Of a stretch of DNA of 64,000 nucleotides, positions 61,926 to 64,000 are shown piece by piece. Each line of letters begins with the position of its first letter. The stretch's first letter is position 1. The notes beneath the pieces were generated by a model. That model did no database searches, was not told where the DNA came from, and worked only from the letters and a program-made list of their open reading frames with translations. The stretch comes from Brachypodius melanocephalos (taxonomy: Eukaryota > Chordata > Aves > Passeriformes > Pycnonotidae), in contig VZSR01000514.1 of the NCBI GenBank assembly GCA_013398615.1, positions 5,806,462 to 5,870,461 on the forward strand. Reading direction: 5' to 3'. Made by a program: the position numbers and the translations under genes.

Positions 61926-62185
61926 GTTTGGGGACTTTCAGAGGCCATTTTAAAATGATCTCATGATTTAGCATTATACTTGCATTTCCCAATTGCTGCT
62001 CATGTCAGGGATGCCAAAAGCAAAGCCAGTGATTGGCTGAGGCTCATTAGGTTTCAAACACAGCCTCGACCTGTCTTCTTCCTTTAGCTGAAGGCCTTGG
62101 GCAGGGCCAGCAAGGAGGAATAGATCACTGCTGACAACAGCAATTTGTACCGCATTTGTCAACACATCGACTTGTAAAAGGTAAT
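61926..62185. promoter_or_regulatory. Candidate conserved non-coding block (speculative)
   Basis: Even unique sequence with TGACAACAGC and TTTGTCAACAC (TGACA-type TALE-homeodomain cores in opposite orientations), GATTGGCTGAGG (a CCAAT box on the other strand) and AT cores. The call rests on motif style alone. Confidence 0.15.
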
Positions 62186-62845
62186 TTCCCAGCACGTGGC
62201 TTTCTGTCCTTTAAACAAACAGCTCACAGCCCCGCATGGCCTGGACACACCCTTCAAGGGACTGGCTGAAGGAAGGAGTCTCTGCTGGCTGGAGCTCTCT
62301 CTTCCAGCCAGGTTCTTCCAGGGGAGCTTTGATCTCTGTGGAGCAGGGAGCAGAACAGACACATCCTTTGTACTGACCAGCCTGCTCCCACCACTGATTC
62401 TCTGAGTCACTGTGGGGAAGGATTTGTAAGGACTCCAGATACTTTCTTGAAAATGGAGAATCCAAAAGATCGAATTCAAATTGTAAGAAGAGTCAAATGT
62501 GTTTTTTTGCTCTTTATTTGCCATTAGCTTTGATAATTGCTCCAGAGTGCTGTACCTTGTCACAGTGTCCCCTGGAGTTACTGCTGCCCATGCTGAACAT
62601 ACATGCTGGTATCCAGAGGTCTAGGGCAGCAGCTCTGGCATCACACAAACTAGCAGTAGTAGCAAAACTCCTGTTCAAAATGTTGAAGTCATTGCCAGTT
62701 ACCCCACCAGAATCATTCTGCTTTTCAAACCGACATTTCTCTCCTTCCTCCTCAGAGCTCTTTGACTATACCAATGAAGCATCCTGGCATTATGCTGCAA
62801 GCTGGCTTTTTGCAGTTAGCAATTTTAAACTTTTCAAAATTGAGG
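62186..62845. other. Unique sequence, nothing recognised
   Basis: No repeat or exon supported. Frames on both strands are unremarkable. Confidence 0.4.
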
Positions 62846-62906
62846 GGTTTTTTTTCGTTGGTTTGGGGTTTTTTCCTGGTTTTTGGGTTGGGTTGGGTTT
62901 TGTCCC
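62846..62906 (+). repeat. T/G-rich tract with (TTGGG)3
   Basis: T runs with G pairs lead into TTTTTGGGTTGGGTTGGGTT. Three GGG runs with 2-nt loops, plus an earlier GGGG, give a weaker G-quadruplex potential. It resembles a telomere-like TTGGG array but is too short to be an interstitial telomere. Confidence 0.85.
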
Positions 62907-64000
62907 TTTTTTGAAACCTGGTGAGAGACTGGTAGCACAGGCATTGCTTACTAAAGTGGGGTGATTTCTGCAGGCTGGGAAAATCTTGCCTTTATTATAA
63001 AAATAATACCCACTATGCCCTTGAAGCCTGTTCACCATTTAAAAACTACTCAGGTGATGATACAAATTCCTGGTGCCAGATATCAAAGAAAGAGTTCTCA
63101 CCCACCTTCTGTGCAATCTTCCTTTTGCATGTTATTTGCGTATACACTTGATAGGCAAGTGTAATCCCTGCCAAAAAAAAAAAAAAATAAAATTGCCTAC
63201 TATTTTCTTGCCGTGGTCCAGAGCAGAGGACTAGGGACGCAATCTCAGAAAACATTGCAAAAAGATGAGTAACAGGCATCTGATTTCAGGGGCTGCTCAT
63301 TAGGTTGTTGTTTTTTTTTTTTTTTTCTCTTCCCATGAGAGAGAAAATCACGTAAATGGAAAACCCTAATGGGAGTAGTTTGCTGTGATTTAGATTGTGC
63401 CTGGAAAATGAGCAGGGGTTCTAAGATACAGGTATTTCACCTAGCAGGGCTCGCCGTGTCCCTGGAGCTGTAGTTGGATGAAGCCTTGGCTTTGGTGCCA
63501 TCACAAATCCACCTTTGGAGGCTGAGGTGTTTCTGTCATCCACTCTTGTCAGTCACAATCCACTGGGACCATTTGTAGGAGTATGGCCAGCCCCTGTAAG
63601 GAACATTCATCTGCCCATCTACAAATAACAGGATACAATTCCCCTCTATAAACCCAGCATGAGGCTGTGTAGGAAGCATCAGGACAGGAAATGCCCAGTA
63701 GAACAGCCCCCGGGGCTAGTGCAGATCTGCTGACAGTTCACACTGCTTGCTGCTAGTGACAGCTCGTTGGTCATGGTGTTGGACAAGGTTTTGAGAGGTC
63801 TGACTTTGTTTCCTGGTTTTCTGTAACATTTTTGTGCCCTAATTCCCTGCTTCTGAAAGCAAAGTTGGTAGGGGAATGCACATCCTTCTTGAATGTTGTG
63901 AGGGGTATGGCCCCATAAATCCCACACAGTTATAGACTCAGTCACACTGCAATGCTTTTAGAGCCTACAAGTTCTCCACATGCAGTGCAAAATAACCATT
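62907..64000. other. Unique sequence with A and T runs
   Basis: A run at 63174-63187 followed by ATAAAA, and T run at 63308-63326. No element is recognised between or beside them. The remainder to the window end shows no feature. Confidence 0.4.

Noticed and set aside
1..64000. CRISPR arrays, bacterial operons, tRNA or rRNA genes
   Set aside because: No regularly spaced repeats, ribosome binding sites, or tRNA A/B-box plus cloverleaf patterns were seen. The sequence is vertebrate.

Overview
The window looks like non-coding DNA from a bird, most probably a songbird. Four observations support this. The only plentiful interspersed repeats are CR1-type LINE fragments. There is one solo LTR of a type I recall as common in songbird genomes. 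There is one clear and one possible ancient MIR SINE. I see no mammalian-type LINE-1 or Alu-like repeat, and overall repeat density is low. A crocodilian or turtle is less likely because of the LTR and the sparse repeats. The species and locus cannot be named from the sequence.

I find no protein-coding gene, exon, rRNA, tRNA or CRISPR array that I can support. The longest open frames (about 190 to 220 codons near 25.9-26.5 kb, 36.6-37.2 kb and 54.9-55.5 kb) show no recognisable domain, often have an equally open frame on the other strand, and lie in locally GC-richer DNA where stop codons are rarer. The stretch is best read as intergenic or deep intronic DNA.

Layout. 0-18 kb is mostly unique sequence, with a minus-strand CR1 3' fragment at 3.4 kb, a possible MIR at 5.1 kb, a candidate regulatory block at 10.8-11.1 kb (octamer, TATA-like box and a 20-bp homeodomain-type palindrome), a CpG-rich patch with nuclear-receptor-like half-sites at 12.05-12.3 kb, and microsatellites. 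18-26 kb holds a CR1 3' tail, an unusual CR1 5'-side fragment at 20.1-20.4 kb, the solo LTR at 22.8-23.5 kb with a probable 6-bp target duplication, POU-type sites at 25.1 kb, and a roughly 200-bp palindromic element at 25.4-25.6 kb. 26-47 kb is largely unique, with two short CpG-dense bursts (27.4 and 40.1 kb), a 9-bp hairpin at 37.5 kb and a row of three hairpins at 41.07-41.13 kb whose first stem is a perfect 14 bp. 47.3-48.9 kb is a nested repeat: a plus-strand CR1/L3-like LINE inserted into a minus-strand CR1/L3-like LINE. 49-64 kb is mostly unique, with a strong G-quadruplex motif at 55.17 kb, a cluster of TAAT homeodomain cores at 57.7 kb and a clear minus-strand MIR at 60.7 kb.

The sequence does not show genes acting together. 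If the AT-rich, motif-dense unique blocks prove conserved, the region could be a regulatory desert beside a developmental gene, but that is inference. I found no undescribed gene system. The items most worth checking are the palindromic element at 25.4 kb, the triple hairpin at 41.1 kb and the nested LINE at 47.4-48.9 kb.
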